64,000 bases of DNA from assembly GCF_022376445.1 (NCBI RefSeq), contig NW_025954961.1, positions 806,001 through 870,000 on the forward strand. The letters are read 5' to 3'. Shown piece after piece: positions 25,534 to 38,097 of the stretch. Below the pieces are notes generated by a model, which worked only from the letters and a program-made list of their open reading frames with translations, was not told the origin of the DNA and did no database searches. Every line of letters begins with the position of its first letter. Position 1 is the first letter of the stretch. The stretch comes from Fomitopsis serialis (taxonomy: Eukaryota; Basidiomycota; Agaricomycetes; Polyporales; Fomitopsidaceae). A program made the position numbers and the translations under genes.

Positions 25534-27545
25534 CTATTTTACCAAAGGGGTCTTCGCCATCAAAGCCAGCATATCCCATCCGATGTTGGCTGCGGCGATT
25601 GACGTGAGTTCAGCTGGGATAAAACATATCCTGTGAGTCTCCCACTCCCGAGTACAAATTGGTCGTCCTTACCCTGGGTATCGTAACCTAGTTTGAGTTG
25701 CGGCATCAGTCACTTGTGTCACTATTGACAAGCGACCACATACCTGGTGCTACCTCCACAATGTCTGCGCCGACAATCTTGAGGCCAGCGAGACCTTGCA
25801 TAATCTTTTTGATTTCCTACGCGGGAAGAGGACCACTGCTCAGTAGCCGATGCATGATCAACCAAGTTTTGTCAAGCGTACCCTTGTCGTGATGCCGCCA
25901 ATCTCAGGACTAACAAGGTGATATGGCGGTTAGCCATCCTAGCAGATAAAGCTGGCTCCTACTCACGTCCCAGTTCTGTGTGGTTGCTGTCAAATATGCC
26001 ATCATTGAAAAGCAGAAATTACTAACGCAGGTGCGGATCCAGGATCAATTGCGTCGATGTCCAGCGTCACTGCAATATAGTTAAAAATTTGTGTGCCCCT
26101 GGTCGATGTTCGTGCACACGCACTGTAGACCGGGTTGTCGCCAACGGTGTCCCAGATCTGCTTCACGACGCCGCGCCAACCAATCTCCTCGAACTCTTCT
26201 GCCGTGGAGATCACGAAGCCGACTTCATAATCGTTGTCGTAGTCTGCCCAGCTGCCTAGCCTATTGCGGATGCCAACGTGCTGTCGTGGGTCCATCAATA
26301 TGCGATAAGTGAAGACGAGATATTGCTGAGACTGACGATGTTCTTGTTGTCGGGCGCGAGTAGCCCCTCGTTGTGAGCATACCAGAAATAGCTGCCATGA
26401 GACACAGGGATCTCCTATATCTATTGTGAGGAATGTGTACTCGGAACGACGGTTCGTACTCACCTCTCCTGGATACCACGGGCTATTAGGCTGTCTCGTT
26501 GTCAACCATTGTCGCTCGGATGCCCGTGGATCGCCTCTGCTTACCATCGATCTAGGTTCTTGTATCTGCTCACAGGACTTGAGCGGCGGGATATAACCAA
26601 AGTGTAATGGGACCCCACCAATGTGACTGTCAAAATGGATCACGCTGAAATTCGCATGGTCAATTACGTGCAAACATGTTAGAGCATTGCTCGCTCGTAC
26701 CTGACCGGGCCATAAGTCTCATTGATCCCACGAAGTAATGGGAGTGTGATAGTGTGGTCGCCTCCCTGACTCCGTTCGTCAGGACACGTCATGCAATATA
26801 TTGTACGCCCTCTACTCTCACCAAAGTCAGCACTCGGGGATGGAACTTGCCATCCTTAGCAATGCTCTCGCCCTTGTGTATACGCAGGCTTGTGTGATTC
26901 AAAATCATCTTGTTCGCGGCCTCGAGTTGACGCAGGGCGACCTTGTTGTCAGTGTATACCATAGCTACCGGGCAATCGCGCTCGATACACCTAGTTCACG
27001 GACATGAATAAAAGTGGGACTCACGGACGTCACCACAGTCAACGACATCTATATGCTCAGAGACTTTCATCTTCATATTGATGTTGATACTATTGACGTT
27101 AATACGCCGCGCTCCCTGACGAATGCCATTGGGGCCAAACCGGGCACTGCAAGACGTTACAATCAGTGAATACCTTCGAGGTCCTCCATAGGAGTACATA
27201 CATACCCGGGTCGGTAGCTCGTCGTCGTATCGAAAGGAGCACCTGCACATATGAACGAAGATGACATTCGGGTGTCACACTGAAGTACGTACCGAGGACA
27301 GCGACATCGTACGGTGTCTCGGAGTCTGCACCGAAGCACCTGAGGGGGGATGCTGCAGCAAACGTTGTGAGACCGTCCCAGGATTCCCTTGACCAAGCCT
27401 CCTTGTGCACGGGAAGCATTGGGTATGAGAAGACCTCTGTCATGTTCACCTCTGGCACAGCAGCATTGGCATGCACCGGCCATTCTTCAGTTTGCCCTCG
27501 GACAGTTGTCGCCAGACTGACTAAGAGTATGACCAGACTTCGCAT
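25534..27545 (-). CDS. secreted agmatinase/arginase-family ureohydrolase
   Basis: Hydrolyses guanidino compounds to urea and an amine; by family, agmatine is the likely substrate. It starts with a clear signal peptide, MRSLVILLVSLATTVRG. The body shows DVAVLGAPFDTTTSYRPGAR and FGPNGIRQGARR. Manganese-ligand blocks are VLTLGGDHT, VIHFDSHID (split by an intron) and TLDIDAIDPGSAPA. Between them are VSHGSYFWYAHNEGLL and HVGIRNRL. The C-terminus reads SIAAANIGWDMLALMAK. About ten introns are present, and the exon chain around FDSHID is the least certain part. The signal peptide points to secretion or a vacuolar role rather than cytosolic polyamine synthesis. It lies on the same strand between two aldo-keto reductase paralogues. 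Confidence 0.85.
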
Positions 27546-28121
27546 AGCAGGGATCGAGAACATGGTGAATCAGGTTCTGTCGCGGAACCGTGACGAAGTC
27601 AACCTTGACAGGGAGAGGATGCGTGGTCAGCCCTTCTGTATGACCCACACCATTGATATAGCAGCCCAAGAGATAAGCTATATCGCCGGGAGAGATATGG
27701 ATATTCTAGTAGTTCTGCCGCGCGGGACGGAGCGATAGCGAATGACTGGACAGAGTCGATCGCACTCAGGTCCAGGGGTCAGCATAGCCGCCTCATCTCG
27801 GCAATCTATAGGCAACCTTCGTCGATCGTCGATCTCATGTTGAATCGGCGGCATCGACGGGACTTGAAGATCGTGGCGTTGCGATGTGTAGCGGCGTGGA
27901 CACCCCCGCCAGTCCACCCCCATGCAATGAGGGTGAGGACGGAATGTCCGGATCTGAGTGTCTATTCCCACACGTCTCGTGTGACCTAAGTGAACATCAA
28001 CGATCGCTATTCCCGTAACGTTCACAAGATCCTATGTAAAGCAGGTGGTACAAACGCACCGGGATGGCCGGTGTTCAGAGTGGACTAGGATGCGTCTGAA
28101 CATCGAGTGCGTCACAAGGGC
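27546..28121. other. upstream region of the agmatinase gene
   Basis: A 576-bp gap with no supported coding exon. It contains the inverted repeat with a GATA motif described separately. Confidence 0.4.
27655..27684. promoter_or_regulatory. inverted repeat enclosing a GATA-factor motif
   Basis: GATATAGC and GCTATATC form perfect 8-bp arms with a 14-nt spacer, which contains AGATAA running into the right arm. It lies about 110-140 bp before the agmatinase start. Fungal GATA factors of the AreA/Nit2 type bind HGATAR sites and control nitrogen-source genes, so this is a plausible but untested control site. Confidence 0.35.
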
Positions 28122-29531
28122 CTACCACCCGAGCTGTTCGTGTGTCCAGCCGTTCACCTTTCCAGTAGGACCAGCTTTGTTGTACCGCTCATTGCGATCC
28201 AGCGTACTAATCCGTTGCACGTCCTTCGGGTCGAGAGCAGGCAACTTATAAACGGTGGCGAAGTAAGCTAACGAATTGTGAGTGGAAAGGTGACCGCTCA
28301 CGGTGAGGTTGTCCTTCTGCCTCTGTGGGTCGGCGCTCTTGGGCACGACAATGACTCCGCGAGCTAGGTGCCATGCGAGTACGACCTGGGCTGCTGAAGT
28401 CCTATACTTCTCTGCCAGCTCGACAATGACGGGATTTGTGAGAACAGCGCTATATCCTGTCGGACAGCACAGAATGAGAGGCGCAGTCAATGACAGTCAT
28501 CAGACCCTGGCATACCTGTTGCAGTGTACGCGACAAGCCTGATGCCCTTTGCGTCACAATACACCTTGAGGTCCTCCTGAACGAGGTACGGATGCATCCT
28601 GCAGTAAGGGGCATGATTTAGCTTTATAACTAGTTGCATCGCTGAGGAGGCTCGATACGTACTCGACTTGGTTTATCGCAGGCACCACTGCAGCCGTCTC
28701 CAAAAGCTTGTTCAGCCTGCAGAACGATATCAATCCTATATATACATGTCTATGACGGCTGAGACCTACGTTTTGATAGAGAAATTGCTCACTCCAATAT
28801 TTCTCGCCTTCCCTTTCCGGTAGACTGCCTCCATTCCTTTCCAGGTCTCGTTGAATGCTGGTGAGCCCTTGGCAGAGACGGGCTCCTTGCCTTCCTGGAA
28901 GAGCTTCGCTGCTGTGCGGAGCATTTCCAGAGCGCCTACGCCATCTTGCCAGTCGACGACCTGGGGCCAATGCAACAAATACTGGGGAGCAAAAAGTAAG
29001 CTGAAAGTTTTATCCTCTGTATGCATACTACCAACGGAGTCGACATAATCAATTCCTATCGTCCGAAGACTTTCATCTAGAGACTTTTCAACCGATTTGA
29101 GAGCGGGGTCGTGGTGCCACGGTAACTTCGTGTTGATCCATAGCTCTTCTCGCGGAATGCCGGATTGTCGGATAGCTTCCCCCAGATACTTTTCAGTCCC
29201 TGGCGATCTATAGTTAATCAACTTACCTCTCCATTGATCTACGTGTGACACATACCGTACAGCCATGCAGTGTCAAAGTGCCTATAGCCAGCCTGCCGAA
29301 AACCTTTCGTGGTCATGCATCAGAGGCGGGCAAGCAGTTTTACTGACCTTCAAGGCGGTAAGGAACCACGTCACAGCCCCTTGCGCTTCCTCTTCTGAGA
29401 AGCCGGCCCAACAACCCATACCTGTTGTGTATCGCTCAGCATTTTTGCAAGGTAAGGAGGCGCCTCCGAAGCTCACCAATGGCTGGCATCTCGGCGCCGG
29501 TGTTCAACCTAAACTTCGGGACCGAGGCCAT
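28122..29531 (-). CDS. aldo-keto reductase (paralogue 2)
   Basis: An NADPH-dependent aldo-keto reductase with the same plan as the copy at 23584-25075. It starts MASVPKFRLNTGAEMPAIG. The tetrad is Asp and Tyr in AGYRHFDTAWLYG, Lys in WINTKLPWHH and His in YLLHWPQVVDW. Other blocks are GKARNIGVSNFSIKT, AVVPAINQVE, MHPYLVQEDLKVYCDAKGI, SAAQVVLAWHLARGVIVVPK and the final GWTHEQLGW. About nine introns fit, several at the same protein positions as in paralogue 1, including one after RQKDNLT. No frameshift is needed. The substrate is unknown. Confidence 0.9.
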
Positions 29532-31090
29532 GATCACGACGGTGCTTGCGCTATGGGAGGCCCGAAGGGACGCTTGGGACCTGTCTGACCACGACGAGGA
29601 TCATGATTAGTATATAAGTAAGCCCGCCGCTATAGCTAGACGCTCTGCTGTATCTCTGTCTATAACCCCCGGACCTCCGAGTACGCCTGATGGGCATCTA
29701 TCACTCAGCGGGACACGCTAGGTCAGACAGAATACAAGAACAGCTACTAGCGTACGCCACAGCGGCACACGTCCTCGCCCTGAACGTACGTGTGGAGATG
29801 TGAGGAAGATGCCGGCATCCCAGGGACAGCCGCCGAGAGCTATCGCCGCGATGCATGTGGCGAAGAACAAGGAAAGCGAAAACGTGGCCAGAAGGAAGAG
29901 GCACTTTGGCACGCCATTTCGGATCCGGGGCACTCTGTTCGGTGAGAGTCGTCCCACGGCGCCTCGCCAGCTTTGTTCGCACAACAATACACTCGCGATG
30001 CTGACCACCCATGCATTTGTTTGTGAAAATTTTGATGCCGCATGACTTGCATGAAACACGGCGGCGACTGTAGAGGTCGTAAGTGCTTAGCACATCGGTT
30101 CATACCTCGCGCACCGTTGTTCAGATGTCAATGTACGAACCCACTCACGCAAGGTGTGCGAGCACGTCTTGGCGTTTGCTTGGCGCGGTCGCCGATTACT
30201 CTCACCAAACTTTGCAGAGGGGCAAATCTGTTTCTGTGTTGACTTGCACGCAAAAGTACAAGAAAGGCCTTTCCGTATCGCAAGCTGGCACTTGTAACTT
30301 ACTCACTTCTGCGCATGTTTCTGTCAAATGGATTATGAATATGATAACTTTTAAGTACTAAGACGCACCTTCAGCCACAAGCGCGTTGTCGTTGCCCCGT
30401 GACCGTATCCAGTCAACGTCGAGCCACGCCGAGACTTGTCGGGGACAGCGGAGTTGCAGCAAACAGAATCAGGGAACCATACCAGTGTGTAGACATAAGC
30501 TTTGTGAGCATGTTCTTGACCTTGCGAAAACACGGCAGATGCGACAAGACGCATTTGCGTGTTGCTCGGAACACCTCGATACAAGTATGCCCGGGTATGG
30601 AACGCAAATCGTCTGCCCGCGGAAACCTCTGAAGCGGCCTTTCACTGTTTTGTGTGACTTGATCGATGATCCCCGTGTGCCTTGTCAAGAACAACAAGTG
30701 GGTGTGAGAGCGAGAGCGAGCAAACGTTCCTGTACCGATGCTCACCCGAAGCTATGATTGATAACATCGACTAACCCAAGCGGAATGGGAGCAGAACGTG
30801 GTCGCAAAGTTAGGTCGCTTAAGCACGCTGGAGTGAGGCTGCAAAGCGCGAACATTAGTGACCACCTCAGTACTGGTCATATGCCCTAAGACCTCCTTCT
30901 ACTCCTTTGCGTCGGGAGATCGAAGTGGCTGTTATCACTGTTGTAGGACGTGTCAGTAGGCCGTTTCCTGTGAATTGGGATGGTGTTGTCACCTATTGTC
31001 TTGACAAAGGCGTGCCATTCCCATCATTAGCAGTGTGGCATCGAACACGCACAATGATACATGGCCGCACAACCAAGAGCGTCCTAAGTA
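29532..31090. other. long intergenic region without a supported gene
   Basis: About 1.6 kb. Reading frames of up to 130 codons occur on both strands but none resembles a known protein. The first 100 bp hold the promoter of AKR paralogue 2. Confidence 0.45.
29611..29617 (-). promoter_or_regulatory. TATA-like box upstream of AKR paralogue 2
   Basis: Minus-strand CTTATATA, about 80 bp before the ATG at 29531, similar in spacing to the element before paralogue 1. Confidence 0.4.
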
Positions 31091-32036
31091 TCAGATTTCT
31101 TCCACGACATGACTAACACCGTTTGCAGTTGGGGGCTGACCGCCCTTCCTCGGGATGTTTGGCAGCGTCGCGGCAAGGCGAGCAATTTCTGCAGCCATGT
31201 CCGGGGGTGTCTCAGCGCTTTCCTCTTCTTCGTCAAACCATGCTTCTTGCGCTGCACGGTCATTGTCTCCGTCCCAAGATTCGTCCCAATCAACTGTATC
31301 GTAGTCAATGGACTGTATATGTTTCAAACGATTGCCATGATCAGTCGAGTCACCCACAGAGAATCACTAAATAACGTACCTCGAGTAAGCCATAGATCAA
31401 GCGCTCCCTGACACGGCGAAGGAACCACGCCTTCGTGTCTTCTCCGGTGTCCTCTTCTTCTGGTGGCGGCGGCACTTCCTCCTCCTCTTCTTCTTCCTCT
31501 TCACTCTCTTCCTCCTCCGGCACTCTATCCAACTCCTCCGCTGCCGCACGTCGCTGCGCCCTAACATACTCAGCAGACCGTTCTTCCTCATAGCCACCGA
31601 GCAGCATGCCTAGCTTGCCGACATGTGGCTTTAGACTGCTGCCCATGAAGAACTTCTCCGCCCATTCGCGCTCTTCCTCGCCCTGTTCCCGACCTGGCGG
31701 CTCCCTTCCCGGCCATAGTGTCGGCCACGCAGCCTTCGCGGAAGCAAGAGATAGTTCTGGGGGACTGGATTCCACGTATCTGAGCCTTCTATTGCGAATA
31801 GCAGGGATGACGGAGCGCTGCTTGGGTGTGATTGTTGCGGAGAAGTGAACAAGTAGATGTGGAGGCAGCTCGCGGAAGTGCTTAGTCAGAAACTCGACGG
31901 GCTGTGCATCGGGTGAGGGAGAGTAGTCGTCGGGAAGACCGAGATACGACAGCGCCAACGATGCTTTGGATGTGCTTGCACTAGCAGACGGAGCAGGCGA
32001 AGGGACAGGCGAAGGAGCAGGCGAGCGGGAGGACAT
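31091..32036 (-). CDS. CCDC97-like (DUF2052) protein, probable splicing-associated factor
   Basis: After a Ser/Pro-rich start (MSSRSPAPSPVPSP) comes a middle part with LLVHFSATITPKQRSVIPAI and a long glutamate run. The C-terminal domain matches the CCDC97/DUF2052 pattern: FLRRVRERLIYGLLE, then after one intron SIDYDTVDWDESWDGDND and AQEAWFDEEEE. Human CCDC97 is reported to associate with SF3B and the U2 snRNP machinery, so a nuclear splicing role is likely by family. An in-frame ATG 60 bp upstream (32096) would add a short extension. It is divergent from the serine hydrolase at 32222, with 185 bp between the starts. Confidence 0.75.
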
Positions 32037-32221
32037 GGTGGCGAGAGTGAGAACACGATCGGGCAGGGATCTCGGTGGACTCTCGCGATCATCCACCCCG
32101 CGAGCGATCTCCCGGCCACTCCCACTTGGCCGAGGCCGCCGGCCTTACTCTTGTTACACACTCAGGCTGTTGAACTTCTTTGACTGCTTGTATACTACTG
32201 TGCTCTGTCGAATAGCCAACC
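32037..32221. promoter_or_regulatory. short divergent promoter
   Basis: 185 bp between the CCDC97-like and serine-hydrolase start codons. If the CCDC97-like gene starts at 32096, only 125 bp remain. Confidence 0.45.
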
Positions 32222-33669
32222 ATGTCGGACACACAGGAGGTCGCCCACCAAAGTGAACCTACACCCGCTATTCCACCGGCAGCCCCGCCGCTGCCTCCCG
32301 ATCTACTTCTTGTCATATTCATCCACGGGTACGCGACCAGCATTGCTACAGTATCCAGCCAAGCTCACCTGGAGTTAGGTTCAAGGGAACGGACAGCACA
32401 TTTGTCCAGTTTCCCCAGAGACTGCAGCATATCCTCTCCGAGACTATCCAGAATACAGTCGTGGAATGCGTCGTCTTCCCAGCGTACGAGGTGAGCCGTG
32501 TCCAGTAAACATCCAATCACTCTAGCCTCATTGCCTTCTAGACCAAGGGAGACTTGGTGAGAAGCACCGCCTGCTGGCCAGGTTACATGCTGAGACCATG
32601 ACCGGTAGACCGAGGCCGTGGTCCGGTTCGCCGACTGGTTGACCAACCTAACCGTGCAAAGGGAGGTAGCCAATGGTACAGGTGGTGGCGCAGGCAAAGC
32701 AAGGATAGTACTCTGTGGGCACAGGTATGTATCGATAGGATACTGTATTCCCCTTGCTCCAACCTCTGCAATGTCTAGCATGGGCGGCCTGCTCACCGCA
32801 GATGCTCTCCTCGAATTCGTCCGTACACGACCAGACAGTGCAGCACCTATCTGGCCGAACATCGTCGCATGCCTAGCATTTGACACACCCGTGCGTCTTC
32901 CCCATCTCCCTTCCCTTCAAAGTTCTGATCACACCACCCAGTATCTCGGCCTGCACCCCTACGTCTTCAAGAACAGCGCAACCCAAGCTGCCTCCTACGT
33001 CCAGAGCGCCCGCTCCGCATACTCTGCCTTCCAATCCTTCACCTCGAAGTCCCCAGTCACGACCACCGCCTCTGCGCCCAAGGCGGCCATCACCGCGCCC
33101 CCGGTGGCCGCCCAGACTGCCAGCGCCTGGCAGAAGTGGGCACCCGCGGCGTATGCGGTGGGCGGGGCGCTCGTTGCTGGGGCAGCAGCGGGCACTGCGT
33201 ACTGGAAGCGCGAGGACCTTGGGTTAGGGTACAAGTGGGCGGCGGACCATATGAAGTACGTGGGCACGCTGTGGGACGAGCGTGCGCTGCACAGGAGGTT
33301 GGAGAGGCTTTTGGCGGTCGAGAGGGACATGGGGGTCATCTTCCGAACGTGTGTATCTCGCTATCTCAGGCTGCGTACTGGCATGCTCAGTATTGCCGTA
33401 ACGTTAGATTCTACACCTCCCTTCCTGCAGAACCTTCGTCTAACCCGGAGCCACGTACATTCATCGTACTCCCCAAGCAGGGTACGATCGTCGCAGAGCA
33501 TTTCCTGGAGGCACGGAATGCGCTAGCGCAGGACGAAGTGCAGGCGCACACCGGTATGTTCGGCAGTAAGACAAACGACGGATACTACGAGCTTGGGCTG
33601 GCGACCGCTCAGTTCATCAGGGAAGCTGTGGCTATCAACAAGGAGAGTTCCGTCGCTGCAGGCACCTGA
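32222..33669 (+). CDS. serine hydrolase of the DUF676/lipase-like alpha/beta-hydrolase group
   Basis: An alpha/beta-hydrolase, probably acting on a lipid ester. The oxyanion region is LLVIFIHGFKGTDSTFAQFP, built across an intron at about 32329-32379. The nucleophile elbow is LCGHSMGGLLTADALLEF, also split by an intron near 32726. IVACLAFDTPYLGLHPYVFK follows the elbow. A hydrophobic segment (about 33140-33205, AYAVGGALVAGAAAGTAYW) could anchor it to a membrane. The C-terminal part has RTFIVLPKQGT and a candidate catalytic His in VAEHFLEARNAL; the acid residue is not assigned. The start is MSDTQEVAHQ and the stop TGA is at 33667-33669. No frameshift is evident. The exact substrate is not known. 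Confidence 0.78.
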
Positions 33670-33864
33670 CGCGTCTGGGATAGGGCGCAACGGGGATGCT
33701 GAAGCTCATCCAGAGGTGTCGACAGTGCCGACGGGCCAGCCGGAGGAGGATCTGTTGTTGTAGACTAGTCTACCGCATCCCTCCTGGTTCCCGGGTAACA
33801 CGATTCTCGCCGCGTAAGTTATCGTATGTATCAGTATGTATTGTACACCTTGTTGTACAACAGG

Positions 33865-34621
33865 TCATCGGACAAGATCCTTGAGTGACAACTTCATAGC
33901 ATATGCGTCCTCGCCGTCCGCATCTACAATCGGCGGTCAGGACTCGTCAGAGAATAGTCAGAGGTCACTCACAATACTTCTTCTCGATGTCTTTTACTGT
34001 GAACCCAAGCGTGTCCCTGTAGAGCGACAGCGCCGCACGGTTCGACTTGCGGACGTGCAACGAGACGTAGGAGGCGCGGAAAACCGTCGCCATGGACTCT
34101 TCTGCAAAAGCCACCAATGTTCAGTTCCGCATAGATAGCGTGACGAGGGGAGGACGTACGAGACTGGACCATCAACCTCTTCGCCAGACCCAGCCGTCTG
34201 TACGACCTCAGTACTGATATCGACGTGACGTGCCCGTGCGGCTCCTGGTCTTCTGCTAGGTCCTCTTCCCTATGTGCCAGTACGCAAATGAGTCAGCGAT
34301 TTGAACCACGCGCAGGAAGACATGGCGAGAAGCACATCTTGGCAAGGATGTAACCCACTATCCGGCCCTTCTCGTCCTCCGCAACGTACGACAGCTGGGG
34401 CCAGGTCAAGATATGGTACAGGTCTACATTTCGTGCCACGTTAGGTGGTTCCGATGCGGGCCTAGGCTAGCGAGACGTACAGTACTTCATCGTATAGTTT
34501 TCGGGCAGGTTCTGCAGGTTGCATCCCTGCATCCCCGGTAGGTCTTCTACCTGGCGTGAATCAGCGCATGTAGGCCTGACTGTGTGTACGAGCGTCTCAC
34601 CCGCGCTAGCCGGATGTTCAT
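33865..34621 (-). CDS. N-alpha-acetyltransferase catalytic subunit NAA10/ARD1 (NatA)
   Basis: Acetylates protein N-termini co-translationally with NAA15. The GNAT domain is clear: [57 protein letters not shown] and [26 protein letters not shown] is the acetyl-CoA binding R/QxxGxG/A loop. Then come [26 protein letters not shown] and the short tail [14 protein letters not shown]. About six introns join cleanly, for example TAC T|AC in MKYYLYH and KKY|YADGED. The protein is close to the usual length of the catalytic core, but the long C-terminal tail of some homologues is missing. There is no frameshift. Confidence 0.92.
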
Positions 34622-35024
34622 CGTTGTGGAGGGGGTGGACGGAGAGACACAGAAGGCAGTGAGGCGGAAGACAGCAGCTAATCAAATATATAACCGCAGC
34701 CACTGGCACTGAGAACAGCTTGCTATTGGCGGGGGCGCTCATTCGGCGCCTGCCTTGCAGACGATCGAGTGCGAGGAATGAGGGAATGAACACGCTCAGA
34801 CGATTCCACGAGTCTACTTATATACATATTGTGATGGGTACGGGTATACATACGCAGCGACCACAAGTCCGGACAAATGACGCTGCACCCGTTGAGTACG
34901 AGAAACACTTGGGAACACGGGGAGTTACAACATAGAAATGAGAAAACCATGCGATTGGATGAGTAGTAGACGACCTGTGATCAATTGGAAAAGGCCATAT
35001 GCACCGATACAGATGATAGCAAAC
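34622..35024. other. intergenic region between NAA10 and GRR1
   Basis: 403 bp holding the NAA10 promoter and the GRR1 3' flank. No coding exon is supported. Confidence 0.4.
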
Positions 35025-37902
35025 CTAATGTCCATGCGAGTCCGCCTCTCGGCTGGTAGCGGGTCCCGCAGCGCCCTCATGCCCGCCGCTCGAACCTCGT
35101 CCCCCAAAGAAGAACGAGCTCGCGTACTGCTCCGCTACGCTGATCGTGTTTCTGAGGCTCCGCTTCACGCTCCTCCCCGCGAGTCTCCTTCCCTATTCTC
35201 GAAAAACCCGGATTGCGGGCCCAGCGCGGAGTGGATCGACTCCTGCAGCTCGCGCGTCGTCGGCGAAGACGAGAGCGACCGCGTTCCGCTCTCGTGCTGC
35301 ATGTCCCCCGTCCACGACGACGATGCCTCGCCTCGTCCGGGAGTGTGGTGGTACGAGTTGGATGCATCGACGAGGATCGAACGCGAGTCAGGATAGTCCA
35401 TCGGTACGTCGCGGTCCACGACGGGTAATCTAGACCCATTTGACATGGTCGACCCAGATTGGATGTTCGCGAAAGCTTGTGCGACAGGTTGCATGCCATA
35501 CATCGCCGCCGCATTCATGGAAGTCATGCCGGCACGACTTTGAGGGTACGTGTACGTATTGCTGGGCCCTGGGTCCGCCCCCCGTCCGTGACCGATCTCT
35601 GCGAACACTAGGTCTGGCGTCATCACGCCGTATCTCGCTCCCCCCGACGTCGGCCTATCTGCATACGTGCGGAAGAAGGCGGTGTCAGTCGACTCATTGG
35701 TTCCTCCACTTCGATTCGACGCGACATCGCTTGGTGCGGGAGAGGTCGACGCCTCGATGATCGGCTGCTGACCGAAGCCCCCTCTTGTTCTCCGAGACGG
35801 CCCTGCCGCTGGTTGGTCAATCGTTGGATGTGGCTGAACTATGACGGTGGAGCGTGGTACTGGGTAGCTTCCTCGGTCGCGAAGCATCTGCAACTCTCTT
35901 GAGACGGCTGCCGGATGTGGTGCAGACGCGCTGGTTGTAGGCGGCACATAATTACGAAAAACGACGGTTGCATCTGGGCTGTACCCGCGTCGCGTGACGA
36001 CGATGTTTGGGTTGTTGTAGAATTCTGCATCGTCTTCATCGTCCTCATCTCCGTCGGCATCCCCGGGTTCTGTGTCATAGTGTCCATAGTCCGCATCATA
36101 GCGACGATCGTATCGCACGTCTTCATCTACACTGCTGCTATCATCCATGATATGCGTGAAGAGTTCCATCAGGAATGCGCGCAGCTCTTGTACGCCCCTT
36201 CCTGAGTAGACGCAGAACGCTGCCCGTTGGCTTGTATTGAATTCCTAGAACCAATTCAGTCAAGACCTTGCATGATTCCGACTGAAAACATACCTGTGGT
36301 GGCGCACGGCAAAACTGCTGCAACTCAGACCGGCGAAACGATGGGATGCCCGTGAGGCTCAAGTGTGTCAGCTTAGGGAGCTTTTGCAGCAGGAAGTGAA
36401 TGGCGGGCACAGTGATTTGGTCGCAATACGACAAATGTATGCGCTCAAGGGTGGCATGCCGTTCCCCAAGCGCGTAGATGGCCTGGTCAGTCAGATTGGT
36501 GACACGGACAAGACCAATTCGGCGGAGCTTCTGTAGGCTGCAAAGCTCGTATACGGACATGTCGGTGAGCTCTGTGCAGTCTTGGAAGACATCAATGAGG
36601 CGCTGGAGAGGAAACGCGACTGCAACTCACTTGCAAGGTCGATGTATCGCAACCTCGTACAAGATCTCGCCAGGCTCCTGATCGAGCGGTCCGTGATAGC
36701 AGAAGCATGGCCCAAGTGAAGGTAATGAAGGTGCCTCTCGAGTTTGCATAGGCTCTCGACGGCGGCATCCGTCAACTGCGAGCACTTGGCGAGGACGAGA
36801 TTCCGTACTTTCGGAGCGACCGACACGATGCCTTCGATCGCATCATCCGTGATTTGCGAACATGCGGTGAGGTCAAGCATACGGAGATGCTCGAATGTGT
36901 GCGAAACTCGGAGAGGTGGTAGTGAATCGGCTACCGCCGCACTGGACGCAGGGAAGGGGTTCAATCCAGTGGCAAACTGCACCTCAACCCGTGCTGGCGC
37001 AGGAAACGCGAGGTCGGTGAGCTCCACGCAATGTGACAGTTTCATCTCGCGCATCATCGTGAGGTGGGCCCATATCTTCCGAACGGATACGTCTGTGATG
37101 AGCTTGCAGTTCTGGAGGTCGATCTCGAGCAGCAGCGGGCAGGAGGTCGCAAGTGCTGAGACCGACTCGTCCGTGATGAGCTCCACGCCGTTCAGCTTGA
37201 CGCGTCGTAGGAGAGGGCAGTTCGCAGCGAGGGCTACAACCGAGGCATCCGTGAGCTTCTTGCAGCCACCGAGATTGATACCCTGTAGTTTCGATGTAGC
37301 TGCTGCGAGGGCGATAATAGACGGGTCGGTAACGTCGCTGACACTCGTCAGGTCGAGTGCCACCAGATTGTGACAGGATGGTAGAACGCGTGTAAGGCCA
37401 TCGTCGGTGATGGAGGTGCAGTTGATTAGGGTCAACCGCTCAAGCCTCACGCAGTTCGCGAGGCGAGACAATAATGAGTCCGTCATTTCGTTGCCCAGGT
37501 AGATGAAGTTGAGGCGACGATGAAGCGGGCGTACTCGAACGTCTGGTCTTGTCGAGAGAGGACTCTCATCATCTTCACCAATGTACTGAGCCTTGTGAAG
37601 TTGGGTCGATACCAGAGGAGCTCGACCGAGCATTCGCACCAGGCGCGGGAGACGAGAAGAGCATGATAGAGGTCCTTGGATGAATGAAGGTGTTTCAAAA
37701 TGTGGATGAGAATCTCGGGAGGCAAACGAGCTGCAAGCGACAAGGAAGGAGTGGCCGAAACTGGTGGGAGAGGGAATGGATGGAGTCGAGATGACCACTG
37801 AGCAGGGGTGATGATCAAGGCATCCGTCGACTTGTTGAATTTTTCCTCCTCGTCATCGGAGGCAGAGGTCGTCGACTGCGCTGGTGAGTGGCTTCTGTAC
37901 AT
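35025..37902 (-). CDS. GRR1: GRR1-type F-box/leucine-rich-repeat subunit of an SCF ubiquitin ligase
   Basis: The substrate receptor of SCF; in yeast it targets G1 cyclins and nutrient-sensing regulators. The F-box is ARLPPEILIHILKHL with VSRAWCECSVELLWYRP. More than ten LRRs of the CxxITDxxL type follow, such as LTLINCTSITDDGLTRVLP and LDLTACSQITDDAIEGIV. The Grr1-specific repeat block ends LERIHLSYCDQITVPAIHFL, then LSLTGIPSFRRSELQQFC and AFCVYSGRGVQELRAFL. A long Ser/Asp-rich tail finishes at SREADSHGH. Frames break at about 37519 (between ARFI and RRLNFIYLGNEM) and about 35175 (in a G run before SLRNTISVAEQYASSFFF). Each is fixed by one missing base. The gene is divergent from the orphan gene at 38098. 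Confidence 0.92.
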
Positions 37903-38097
37903 GGTGGTGCGTGGGACGTGCTCGACGTGCGCGACGGCGCGACAATGAAGGGGAGCAGCACGTGTGTTGGCAACAAGGCGTACGGACGGTCTGCTTAGTC
38001 AGCAACTGCGATAGTGATCTTGGGGAAGGCGGGCAGCAGCGTCCTGCGCAAGTGTGCTCAAAAAGTCTACGACCAGTCCAAACAAACCCATCCCTGA
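37903..38097. promoter_or_regulatory. short divergent promoter
   Basis: 195 bp between the GRR1 start and the start of the plus-strand orphan gene. Confidence 0.4.
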
